From assembly GCA_947034895.1 (NCBI GenBank), contig OX344764.1:3224001-3288000 (forward strand): a DNA stretch of 64,000 bases, in the 5' to 3' direction. Positions 25,501 through 35,392 of this stretch are shown here, one piece after another. The position numbers and the translations under genes were made by a program. This DNA comes from Rhytidiadelphus loreus (taxonomy: Eukaryota; Streptophyta; Bryopsida; Hypnales; Hylocomiaceae). The notes beneath the pieces were generated by a model that worked only from the letters and a program-made list of their open reading frames with translations, was not told where the DNA came from and searched no databases. Positions within the stretch are counted from its first letter, which is position 1. Each line of letters begins with the position of its first letter.

Positions 25501-25864
25501 ATTTCTGTGGGAAATAGTCAAGGAATTCAAGCCCTACTAAATCAAGAATCTTTAATGACGCACAAATACCAAAAGTATGTAATATTGAGATGCCCAAAGT
25601 AGTTGTTGTAATTGCTGGAAGTATAGATGGCAATGTATTCCAATTTTGAGAGTGTCCTATTAGAAATGCCTCTAATCGAGAACATTGTGAAGCTAGTTCA
25701 AGTAATAAACCCAAGTTGACAGCATTCATTTCCCCATTGCCAAAAGAACTTTCCAAAATCAATATACGAAGTTTCGGAAAATCAAAATTTTGGTGTCGTT
25801 GCAACAAAGACACATGATGGTTCATAGTCCCTTGCAAAGAAATGCCTTCTATATCCTCCACATC
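22529..25864 (-). CDS. LRR exon of the NLR gene, about 40 near-identical 72-bp units
   Basis: Opens with about 150 residues of non-repetitive LRR-like sequence (FPKLRILILESSFGNGEMN). About 40 units of 24 residues follow, with consensus KEVGNLSSLTTLDLSGCSSLAALP. The horseshoe form is that of plant NLR sensors. Units in the middle are nearly identical in DNA, which points to recent unequal exchange or gene conversion. The 260-bp stretch near 22611-22868 recurs at 24555-24812, exactly 27 units away. The frame ends LVACKKKWRACFA then stop, because one G is missing where TTTGGCAAGG is usual (about 22555). Confidence 0.9.
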   Translation of the reverse strand, partial: DVEDIEGISLQGTMNHHVSLLQRHQNFDFPKLRILILESSFGNGEMNAVNLGLLLELASQCSRLEAFLIGHSQNWNTLPSILPAITTTTLGISILHTFGICASLKILDLVGLEFLDYFPQKFASSQTLLRLHLSGCSRLVALSKEVGYMSSLTTLDLSGCSSLAALSKEVGNLSSLTTLNLDGCSSLAALPKEVGNFSSLTTLNLSWCSSLAALPKEVGNLSSLTTLYLSGCLSLAALPKEVGNLSFLTTLDLSECSSLAALPKEVGNLSSLTTLDLSECSSLAALPKEVGNFSSLTTLDLSECSSLAALPKEVGNLSSLTTLNLNKCSSLAALPKEVGNLSFLTTLDLSRCSSLAALSKEVGNLSSLTTFNLRGCSSLATLSKEVGDLSSLTTLNLSECSSLTALPKEMGNLSSLTTLNLGGCSSLVALPKEVGDLSSLTTLNLNKCSSLAALPKEVGNLSFLTTLDLSRCSSLVALPKEVGNLSFLTTLDLSWCSSLAALPKEVGNMSSLTTLDLSWCSRLAALPKEVGNFSSLTILDLNECSSLASLPKEVGNLSSLTTLNLRGCRNLEALPKEVGDLYSLTTLNLSECRSLAALPKEVGNFSSLTTLNLNKCSSLAALPKEVGNLSFLTTLDLSRCSSLAALPKEVGNLSFLTTLNLSWCSSLVALPKEVGNMSSLTTLDLSWCSRLAALPKELGNLSSLTTLDLDGCSSLASLPKEVGNLSSLTTLDLSWCSSMVALPKEVGNLSSLTTLYLSGCLSLADLPKEVGNLSFLTTLDLSECSNLAALPKKVGNLSSLTTLNLIECSSLVALPKEVGNLSSLTTLNLIECSSLAALPKELGNLSSLTALYLSWCSRLAALPKEVGNLSFLTTVYLSGCLSLAALPKVLGNLSFLTTIDLSRCSSLGTLPKEVENLSSLTTLYLSWCSSLASLPKEVGNLSSLTTLDLSWCSSLAALPKEVGNLSSLTTLNLRWCSSLAALPKELGNLSSLTTLDLSWCSSLAALSKEVGNLSSLTTFNLRGCSSLATLSKEVGDLSSLTTLNLSECSSLTALPKEMGNLSSLTTLNLGGCSSLVALPKEVGDLSFLAIVNLSGCSSLVACKKKWRACFA

Positions 25865-26060
25865 CTACATTCAATGAAACATAAATTATAGTGCATTACA
25901 TCTTCATGTACAAGCTTCGAATAATAATTGATATTTCTAACATATTTCAACATTCATAATTCTTGAAATGATATTAGATTCTATATTCACTAACTACATT
26001 CAAATGGATACATGAAAATGTGCAATTCTATTAATGTCAATTGTACAAAAAGAACAGTAC

Positions 26061-27104
26061 CTTGCTTGAAAATCCACTTTCAGGTATCATAGACGCTTTC
26101 CAAATTCTTGAATTTTTGGCAATCATTTGGCCCATGTCACGAAGTTGGTCATGCATTTCTAGAATGTCACTAACTCTATTGACCTTCAACAATGACATGT
26201 CCATCAATCTTTCCAATTCACCCACTAGAAGGATGCCATCTTTGGACCAGATGGATAAGATTGTTGCTTTTGATATGCCAAATGGATATACATCTTGACA
26301 AAAGAAACATGCCACGTCCAAAAACATCTTCTTTTCAATACCATCATTTAGTCCATCAAAACTTATTTGCAAGGTGTTCCAAATTGCTTCATCACCTCCC
26401 AAACTCTTTCCTCTTGCCATCCTTTGTAGTGCCCGTTCCCAACTTCGTAACCTCTCTTTATTGCGGAGAAATGCACCCATTACTTTCAAACTCAATGGCA
26501 AGCCATTGCAAGCATCCACAACATGTTTGCGCAACGCCACAAAGTCAGGTGATAGAGAATTTGCACCCCAACTAAGATGAGAGGTGAACAATGTTGTTGC
26601 TGCCTTTTCATCCAACAATTCAACATCCAACCTTCCTCCAATGCCCACAAATGATTTGATGGTATTCCATTGGCGTGTTGTGATAATTGTTGTGATGCTC
26701 TTATTAGCTTCAACGATGTCTAGAGGTACTATATCATGTACAAGAGCTTCTTCATTCACATCATCTAATATTATTAGAACCTTCTTCTCAAGCAATAGCT
26801 CCTTCATCATCTCTTGGGCATGTCCAAAATCCTTGGGTTTCCGATCATTCCCAAGTTTTGGTAATATCTCACACAGTATCTCATACGAACTTTGATAGTT
26901 CTTGCAATCCGCAACAAAGCATGATGCATGATAGGAGGACTTCACTGTTGCATCATCAAATATTGCCCTTGCGAGTGTAGTCTTGCCAATTCCACCCATG
27001 CCCACAATGCCAATATACTTCATTTCCAAAAGCCCTTTGACTTTGGACAATTGATTCTCTATAGCAACTAGAATTTCCTTTGGAGGAGCAATTGGTTCAT
27101 CCAC
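26061..27104 (-). CDS. NB-ARC exon of the NLR gene
   Basis: Exon of 1044 bp, 348 codons, phase 0 at both ends. ATP-switch motifs in order: P-loop GMGGIGKTT, RNBS-A-like SCFVADCKNY, kinase-2 KKVLIILDDVNE, RNBS-B TIITTRQW, GLPLSLKVMG, RNBS-D-like DVACFFCQD, and MHD (EMHDQLRDMG). A Trp after kinase-2 is absent, so the TIR/CC signature is ambiguous. All nucleotide-binding residues are intact. The exon ends PESGFSSK before GTACTG, and the next exon (25864) opens DVEDIEG. Confidence 0.9.
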
Positions 27105-27224
27105 CTATACAAATACAAAAAATAGATCTTATAAAACAAATTAGACTACACTCAAAGCAATGAAAGCAAAGTACCAAAGAAAATTACGTAAATTAAACAT
27201 CATTAAATGAACTATAAAGTTTAC

Positions 27225-28758
27225 CTTTGAGACATGGTTTACATTGAACTTAAAATCTCTTAAGGCACGAGATCCTTCCTTCAAAACAGACTTCTTCAAA
27301 TTCATGAGTCTATCACAAATCTTGGAGAATGATGGCCGCTGAAGAGGGTCTTGAGACCAACATTCTTGGATTAAGCTTGTAAGTCCTTCACAATCTTTGG
27401 GTAGGTTTGGTCGCAAGCTAGGGCCATGTAAACCTTGTATTTGATCATAAAATTCTTTTGGTTTCAAATCAGCATACGGAACCTCTCCAGATAGAATCTC
27501 TGAGCATATCATGGCAAAGGACCACACATCAGCTTGAAATGGATATCTTGGAGTTTTACTTCCTTTTATCATTTCAGGTGCCATGTACCCTTGTGTTCCA
27601 ATTGTATACTTCGATGACTCCGGATGCTTTAGATTGCTACAAACCTCTAATTGAGAATTTCCATAATCCATAATCTTGAATATCCGACAAGAATCCAAAT
27701 CCTCCATAGGAATTGAACTATACAAGACATTATCAGGTTTCAAGTCAAGATGAGCAACTTGCATGTCGTGAAGGTAATACACACCCTTGGCAATTTGGTG
27801 CATGATGTCAAGTGCAACATGATAGGGCAAAGGGCTTTTTGATTTCTTCAATAGGGTAGACAAGTTTGAATCCATTAATTCCATTACCAAATGTAACTCA
27901 CCAATTTCATCTTCCTGAGGATTATCATCAACTTTTTTGGTAATTCCACAACCCAAAAATTGAACAAGATTTGGATGGCTCAAGCCTGCCAATATCCCAG
28001 CTTCCTTTTGAGAATTCATAAGATTCTCACGTTCAACTTTCAACACTTTCGTAGCACACACAAGGCCCAACCAATTTGACTTGTACACATCTCCATAACC
28101 TCCTGCACCTATTTTTTCAAGTAATTGTGGTGTATTGAAATTGTTGGGAAATTCCAAAGCACTTAAGTCTCCACCATCCACTCGATCCAAATTTCTAAGT
28201 CTCAACAATAGATGTTGTGCTATTTCATAATCCTTTGAGATTTCTCCCGGAGGTACAAGTTCAAGCCTCCTCTTTAGTTCTTGTCCATCTTCAAGCACTT
28301 GTTTGTAGGTGGTTGTATCAAACTCAATAGGGAGTACATGGTTTGATTGATTTGGATGGTGCAATAAGTGCATATCCCTTGTGGCATCATAACATGACAT
28401 TAGATCTAAAAGCAACTCTCGAAAAGTCTCTTTGTTTTGGAGTTGAAATATAGCCGAATGACACCATTGCTCTTGTTCAATGCAAACTTTTCTCACAATC
28501 TCTATTCTCTTTTGAAGATAACACAACTCTTCAAAAATAGATTGGAATTTGAGATCTTGAGTAGCAATTGACAACATTTTGTCAATCCCTTTCATGGCCA
28601 ATATGAGTTTGCCAAAAAGATGTACGCATTGGTTTTTATTCAAGACTTTTTCCTTTGAAGTTGCTTCCAAAGCCTTCAAGTATTTCTCAAGACTTTGTAT
28701 ATCATTGCATAGTCTTTTGCAATGCTCACTTTGAACTTGTAGGAAATCCTTGTCTTTC
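27225..28758 (-). CDS. Kinase exon of the NLR gene (non-RD protein kinase)
   Basis: Single 1534-bp exon. The first 200 residues are helical and Leu/Lys-rich with no obvious domain, possibly a coiled-coil or MLKL-like bundle. The kinase follows: IGAGGYGDVYK, ATKVLK (ATP-anchoring Lys), AHLDLKPDN (catalytic loop with Leu in place of the RD arginine), KIMDYGNS (DFG variant), GYMAPEM, DVWSFAM, and the closing CWSQDPLQRPSF. All residues needed for catalysis are present, so activity is plausible. Non-RD kinases are common among plant immune receptors. The donor GTAAAC after ..NHVSK joins in phase to the NB-ARC exon at 27104. Confidence 0.88.
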
Positions 28759-29132
28759 CTGCACAATATTTAATATCTATTGTCAATGAGATATTTCAAT
28801 TAGGATGTAAAAAAAGCATATCTTCCAAATGAAACATCATTGAACACCATCTTGTAAGACAATGGTTTATCTATTGAAACTAGAATACATACTTTTATTT
28901 TAATCATATACATATATGCAAAACACAATAATTCTAATAGAAATCAAAGTAAATCCAATAGAAAACAATTGTCATGTAATTTGAAAAACATTCTATTCTA
29001 ACATGGCCTTTTCGTTTAGTAACACCTACTACATAACATTTGTGCTTACCTAATGAACCACGCAAAACCCATGTATTCCCAAAAGGTTGCCATAGCAAGG
29101 AAGTTGACCATCCGCATCAAAAAGTGTGCCAT

Positions 29133-30345
29133 TTCATTCACCAAATGAAAGGAAATATTGATATTCTACATTAGTTTCAAAACAAAAACCAAAGAAAGTA
29201 GTTAAAAAATAATACTCAAACCTGTAAAATTAGCAAGGGCCCAAGAAGATTTCAATTAACTAATGTATGAAAAACTATCTCATCAATATAGTCATATCAA
29301 ATCTATCAAGCAATTTCTATACAAATCTAGGATCATAGAATAACATAAAAGTGACAAGATACTACTTTCTTATCCAATTATTGGAAGCAAAAGACATAAT
29401 CGTAGAAGTATAATTTGTAAATATTGCAAGATCAATTTCATTGTGTACATTACTCTATAAAATAACTATAGAAAATGAAAGATACGACATTGAAATCGAC
29501 TCTTGGAATTCAAACTATGTACAATATAGTTGATCCTACAATTGAACCCAAACAACAATTCAAAATCAAAACTACTCTACCTCAATTGCAATCAATCTAT
29601 CTATCAACTACTAGATAAGTTTCACAATGACTTCACAAAAGGATCATGATTCATAACATATCTCGTAGTTGTATCAAGATTACAATCTTTCCTTTGTCTA
29701 TGGTTGCAACATGTGCTTTTAATCCCCAATTTCATTAGCCATTGGTTGCTTCTTATCCAATCCTATTGGATTGGTGAATGCATTTGTCCTCAATTGGACA
29801 AGTGAAACAACAAAATTACACCATTGATTACTTTGAAACAACTTTTAGAACAAAAGATTAGTTTGTTAGGAACAATCTTGCCGATCCATTCAAATTACAC
29901 ACCTTACATGCAATGTGATCCAGTTGTGAGGGAGAGGAGCGCTGCAAATTGCCAAAGAAATAGCACCAACTCCTGATTTCAACAAGAAATAGGGAAATGC
30001 AAGTCTAGATGATCTGCCATCTTACATCGTTAGTTTGAAATTCCAGCCCTGAAATGATGCAACAAAAAAGAAGCCAACACACTACTGCAAAAGCTCCCAC
30101 ACAAGCTAGAAACACAAGAGACCATAGTTTGGATGTCACTTGGAACAAAATGACGGAAACAGACACCAACACAAACGTGTTACCAAACTGTGGGCATCCA
30201 AATCTCAAGCTCCCAACCCCAAAACCTAACTTTGTGGTATCGTATGGAAAACACGAGGACACAACCCGGGGACTGTGAAACTTACAAAGCAACGATACAG
30301 GAAAGTTTGCACGGACGATGAGAGCGTGAACATGCACGTGGAGAT
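29133..30345. other. Upstream region of the NLR gene
   Basis: AT-rich DNA upstream of the NLR start codon at 29132. No coding sequence supported. It probably contains the 5' UTR and proximal promoter. Open frames at 30005-30337 (-) and 30054-30278 (+) overlap each other and look like chance. Confidence 0.4.
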
Positions 30346-31035
30346 GCTCAGAAGATGTAGGTGCTTCGGACGCCCAAGAGCTTGATGGGAGACTCTCTAA
30401 AAGGCAGAAACACCGAGAGTGGGAGGAGTAGCATAGTTGCAGAGTTCAGTTCGACAAAGGAGAGAGAGCGCCATAGCCAGCGTGAAGTGTGAAGGAGGAG
30501 CCGGGGACAGGGGTTTGGTGAGCGAGCTCACTGTAGAGCCTGTGGCCCCGTCGTAGCAATAATGAAAGTTGACAGCAGTGGAGCTAGGATGTTCAGACGA
30601 TGGAGCTACGTACGGAGGTCCAAAAGCTTGATGGGGATGTCTGTAAGGCAGAAACACCGAGAGTGGGAGAAGTAGCAGAGTTCAGTTGGACAGGAAAGAG
30701 AGAGAGCGCCATAGCCAGGGTGAACTGTGAAAGAGGAGCCAGCAACAGGGCTGAGTTTGGTAGAGCCTGTGGACCAGTCGTTGAAGGTACCATTTAATTC
30801 ACGTGGGACCTGCTTGCGTGCACAGGCAGCAGAAAAAGTCTCTGGTTGTGCGAGATTTCAGGTTTGCACAGGATAGGCTGCACTGACAGTATCCTTCGAG
30901 CCAGGGACAGGGGTTACGTAAGCTAGCTCGCTGTAGTGCCTGTGGCCCAGTCGTAGCAATAATGAAAGTTGACAGCAGTGGCAGGAGTAATTTATCTTAG
31001 TATTTCATTCACGTGGGACCTGCTTGGCTGCTTGC
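30346..31035. repeat. Imperfect direct duplications upstream of the NLR gene
   Basis: A block of about 200 bp at 30350-30590 recurs at 30597-30790. Shared phrases include AGGCAGAAACACCGAGAGTG and AGAGAGAGCGCCATAGCCAG. A second pair, GTCGTAGCAATAATGAAAG plus TTGACAGCAGTGG, occurs at about 30550 and 30955. A third, TTCACGTGGGACCTGCTTG, occurs at about 30798 and 31010 and contains a CACGTG G-box core. Not coding. These may be duplicated regulatory sequence. Confidence 0.65.
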
Positions 31036-31319
31036 GCGCACATGAAAAGTCCTATTAATAACTTCAGTCTATTATGGTGCCAGACTTCCGTCAGGATTCC
31101 ACAGGATAAGTAGTCTGCACGTCTACAATGATGACAGTAACTTCCATCTGGCCATGGCTGCGTCACCCATCTAGAATTCAATCCTCCCCTAGGTCCTCCC
31201 TTTGTTTTGAAATTCCTTCATGGTTCGAGTTTTCAAAATGAGAAGACCATTCTATATATACACATGGTGTGGTTGGAAGTAAAATAAACAATGTGGGATA
31301 TATGAATTAGAATTAGTAG

Positions 31320-31763
31320 GAGCTAAACCGCTCATTGGTAAGTCAAATGAAAGGAAGAATTATGTTCGAAGTAGAATTTCAGACCTCATTTAGGCATAGT
31401 AGAATAAGTTTTATCAAATAAAATTGGACTAAAGAAAGTTGGTATATCTATCCAAATTTCATCTCCAAAAATCCGTTTGATATTCAAAGCCTCCAATCAA
31501 AAGTTATGGAAAAATTTCAGAGAGGGGTTGGAAGGGACATTATTTTCTTTTACATTTTCAAATATCCTCTCTCAAATTTTTCCATAACTTGTGATTGGAG
31601 GCTTTGAATATCAAACGGATTTCTGGAGATGAAATTTGGATAGATATACCAACTTTCTTTAGTCCTTCATTTTTTGAAAAAATTTATTCTACTATAACTA
31701 AATGAGCTCTGAAATTCTACATCGAACATCATTTTGACATTTTGACAATGAGCGGTGAAGCTC
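31320..31763. mobile_element. Foldback element with two arms of about 200 bp (MITE-like or small-RNA hairpin)
   Basis: The sequence from 31320 to about 31524 reappears inverted at about 31566-31763, with a loop of some 40 bp. The inner 130 bp of each arm is nearly identical (for example TTGGTATATCTATCCAAATT and ATCCGTTTGATATTCAAAGC), while the outer ends are less alike (GAGCTAAACCGCTCATTG versus GAGCTTCACCGCTCATTG). A transcript through it would fold into a long hairpin. No clear target duplication could be read. Confidence 0.75.
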
Positions 31764-33596
31764 TCATTTTCAAATTATCCCATACTCTTTGAAGATTCAT
31801 GGTAGACAATTGATTTCAATATAGAAATTACATCTCCATCCTTCATTCCCACAATTGTGTTCTTAACAATTCTTTCATTGGGCCATCGAAAGTGGGTTTT
31901 TTGTTGGCAAAGGGTCAAATGACATTGATTTTTTATTCAAAGGATTCTCGATATTTAAATATTTTTGGCAAATCTTCTTAATATTTCTTTATTTCTTTAT
32001 TTGACCTATTTGAGATTTAACAAAAAGATAGTGTATTCCATAAATTTATTGCCACGATCCTAATATCCGGTACTGACAATTATTTTAATTCCGCATGCGG
32101 ATGTTTTTCATGGATGAGGCCTCTCCAAAGGGGAAAATAGCCACTTTGAAGGCTATTGAATATTATGTAGCAAACAATGTCTTCGACCAAGGCCAACTCT
32201 TAAGAGCCAAAAGGGATATTAATTGGCCAAATTGATGAATCGTTTTTATTTACTTAACTCCTATATGCTCAAGGCTTTTTTTGAGCTTCTTGAAATTTGA
32301 TATAAATTGAACAAAAAGACAACATTTTGATCATTCTTATCAATTTTGTTTCATTGTAACCGTACAAATTGAAACTAGACATGTTAGAGATCACATAGGA
32401 AAAAAACACAAAACAATATTGCTCATGGATTGAAAGATTATAATGCTTGATCATGAGATTGTTAAAATTGTGAAAGTGACTTGAAGTCTTTTGATCCTCT
32501 TTTCACAAGTCAAATCTAAAAGATTGGTCACCAAAAAAATATGATGTTAAAAGGCATAATATACATAGCCCCAATTAATTTACAGCTTCTCAAAATCTAC
32601 TCAACAATTTTCTCTTAAGTGAATTTCTAATGTGATTTTTCTTCCAAAATCTATAATATTTAAGGCTCATTTCCAAGAGCCCTAAACACTAGAAAATCAA
32701 GATTTGCAATGGACCCCCTTACACAAAATCTTAAATAGAAAAATCGTAATCATTCATTTTCAAAACCAGATTTTTAATGCTAAACTAGACTTCAAAAATA
32801 GTTTTTCAACAACATAAACTACTAAAAATGATAGCTCAGTAAGGTTCAGTTTAACCCTTAAAGGACTAGATCCATTACGAAATAGTCATACATCATCTCT
32901 GAGCTAAATTTTTCCTTTTACATTGTGTTCAAATATCAAACTTCATATTTTTATTACATGACATTGTGAATTATCAATTATTATGAAAATTTTCACTTTG
33001 TTTCATAAAAAATTGTCATAGTTATAATTTTTGTGACTAAAAGTGAAAATAAATTTGTAAATATAGCAAAAATAGTCCAATTAATTTGAAATTATTTCAA
33101 GACGTACAAGTAGCAATGGAGATTAGTGTGAAATTTCTCAATTAGTTGTTTTATTTTTTACACCCAAACACCCTAGCAACGATCTCAAAGTCAAATTTCA
33201 CTATCAACCTAAATTTATCCTATTATATATTTGATATATATAATCTTAATATTTTAATTACTTGATTTTTCTACCAAAATTTATAAAGAAATTAGTGCCA
33301 ATAGAAAATACAATTTTTCACATATTATAATTTCTTAAAATAAAAGGTGGATATGAAATTATATAAATTAGAATATATGTTAGAATAATCTCGTTTTTTT
33401 ACTATAAATGAAGCTTTGAATGAAAAATATAATTTTGTAATTTAAATTTAAAAAACATTTTAAAAGGAGAAAGTTTGAAAAAAACCCATACAATATGATG
33501 TAATATGGATTTTGACACTTGAAGCTTGCAATTGCAATAATTTTTTTAATTTTTTCAAAATTTCAAAATGGAATAAAACTAAAACTTGTCAAGCTT
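31764..33596. other. AT-rich intergenic DNA
   Basis: About 1.8 kb between the foldback element and the large CACTA element. No coding sequence, RNA gene or repeat recognised. Confidence 0.5.
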
Positions 33597-33629
33597 TATC
33601 ACTACAAGAAAAGGGGGGTCATTTGGACT

Positions 33630-34180
33630 GCACAGAATGACTAAAAAATGACTGAAAATGAGTCATTCCGGACATACATGACTGAAAAATGACTAAGGGC
33701 TCCACAGTCATTGTGGACAAGTCATAGACTATGACTCCCAATTTTTATTATCACCATCCATTTTGGACTTGGATGAAGTAAAGACTGACAGGGTCCACGT
33801 GGAAATTGAGCAGTTTAGGGCAGGTTTTGATGGAAAGGATGGGCAGGGGTCCCTTTGGGCATGAATTTCGGGCGTGGGATGTCCACGTCATCCATTTCCA
33901 CAGTCACAATGCAGTCATTGGCAAGTTTGGGTGTGGTCCACGTCAGACAATTATGCAGTCATTCTTTAGTCACTATACAGTGTCAGATGTCAGTCTAACC
34001 CTTGCCATCTCTGACATGTCAAGGCATTCACTGAAGTCATTTTTTAGTCATTGCGAGTAACGTGTGGGAGCAATACATTGGTGTGCGGTTGATAGACATT
34101 CCCAAGTAAGACTGAAGTCATATATTAGTGGGTACACTAGAATGCATGCAGTCATTCACGAGTCATGCCAATGTCCTCAA
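33630..34180. repeat. Left subterminal repeat zone of the large CACTA element
   Basis: Repeated AGTCATT, TTTTTAGTCA and ATGACT phrases in both orientations (for example 33638, 33655, 33680, 33710, 33958, 34035, 34118, 34150). In known CACTA elements such subterminal repeats are bound by the TNPA protein during excision. The matching right zone lies at about 48340-48740. Confidence 0.8.
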
Positions 34181-34688
34181 TGGACAATGGAGAGATCTCA
34201 GTATTAGTTCATGGCCTCGTTCACTGGTGATATAGCAATATAGATGACTACCTTTGGCGTTATGGAGTTCTTGCAACTGAAATACAGAATACGCTGTGTA
34301 ACTGTGAGGATGAGAGTTGCAGTATACATAGAAGGGATAGAGATTTACCCTCTCACAGATCAAGAAAGTCTGGACAGTAATTTGGAAGGACGGACTGCCA
34401 AGCAAGCATTTATTGGCACTGTAGGAGCCCTCACAACAACCAACACATGCACATTTTTGCGTACTAAACCGAATTGGGCCGACTCAACATACATCATTCA
34501 CAGAGCAAGGGACAAGGCACGTGGGGACATCAAAGGACAGAGGTGGATTACGATTTGAAAATTTATGAAAACTGCATTCTGATTAAAGGAATCCACAAAA
34601 TGCACTTCTATCTCAGGAGTCCGTGAAGCGTTGTTCCAAGTCTACAGCAGCTTCTAGACAAAAAAAAAATGCAAAAAAACAAACCACC

Positions 34689-35042
34689 TCACACTGTGGT
34701 CTTCATGTACTTCTGGTCCCATATTGTAGAGGTCCCCTTCACATGCTCGATTATGCTGTGCTCTTCATCTCTGTTCAGATACATCAGCGCCACAGTTGGT
34801 TGCATCACAGTAATGATGTCCACCTTAAACCACGTCTTGGGAATTTCGCAGAAATGGAACTTGTGTTTTCCGGGCAAACCACTGATTTTACCCACCGCCA
34901 CTCTTTGCCTTGTACTGCAGGGGTTTAGCAGCCACACTTCGTCTCCTTCTCGATACTGCACACGGGCCATATATGACTTCAGAGACGGTGCAAAAGCAAG
35001 TGAAGTGAATAGTGTCCACTTAATGCGCCACAGTACTTTCAT
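34689..35042 (-). CDS. C-terminal TNP1/En/Spm-like domain of the CACTA minus-strand gene
   Basis: Segment YREGDEVWLLNPCSTRQRVA..GKISGLPGKHKFHFCEIP..WFKVDIITVMQP resembles the C-terminal beta-rich domain of TNP1/En/Spm proteins (G..V.L......VA.G.I pattern). It lies downstream of the NIF-like part on the same strand, with a possible small exon between them (about 35230-35330, GQAAKKGAEGEAGNRPIQ). Exon joins here are not resolved. Confidence 0.5.
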   Translation of the reverse strand: MKVLWRIKWTLFTSLAFAPSLKSYMARVQYREGDEVWLLNPCSTRQRVAVGKISGLPGKHKFHFCEIPKTWFKVDIITVMQPTVALMYLNRDEEHSIIEHVKGTSTIWDQKYMKTTV

Positions 35043-35392
35043 ATTCTACACTTTGGCGGGACTACAAAGTGACTCGTAAGTGACCTCATCGTGACTCCAC
35101 CATAGCCAGGCAGGACTACAAAGTGACTCACAAGTGACCTCATCGTGACTCCAACATCCAAGGGGGGACTACAATGTGAGTCAGACATGACATCCTCGTG
35201 ACTCTAATATGACTGACGAGCCTTAGTTTAAAGTTAATATGCGGTTTACCTTCTTCGTCAACTGTGCACTGGATTTTTTGGATGGGCCTGTTGCCTGCTT
35301 CACCCTCGGCTCCCTTTTTTGCGGCTTGCCCTACACACGAAGGCACAGAGCATCAGAGACGGTAAAGAAGCACAGATACTGAAGGGACATCG

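Larger units (their letters stand above)
17765..29132 (-). pseudogene. Protein kinase - NB-ARC - LRR immune receptor gene (intact to 22529, broken at its 3' end)
   Basis: Intracellular NLR-type resistance protein with an N-terminal kinase. Exons: 29132-29050, 28758-27225, 27104-26061, then 25864 onward. Phases match at every junction. Residues 1-28 are hydrophobic. Residues 240-515 are a protein kinase: glycine loop GAGGYGDV, Lys265, catalytic HLD at 364-366 (non-RD, Leu replaces Arg), DYG at 392-394, and APE. Residues 540-887 are NB-ARC, with P-loop GMGGIGKTT, kinase-2 VLIILDDV, GLPL and MHD. From about residue 1040 come 24-residue LRRs of the form LxxLTTLxLSxCSSLAALPKEVGN. The long frame ends at 22529 after a one-base deletion near 22555. 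Beyond it the LRR frame resumes but is split by a CACTA element and in-frame stops. A shortened protein of about 2000 residues could still be made. Confidence 0.85.
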
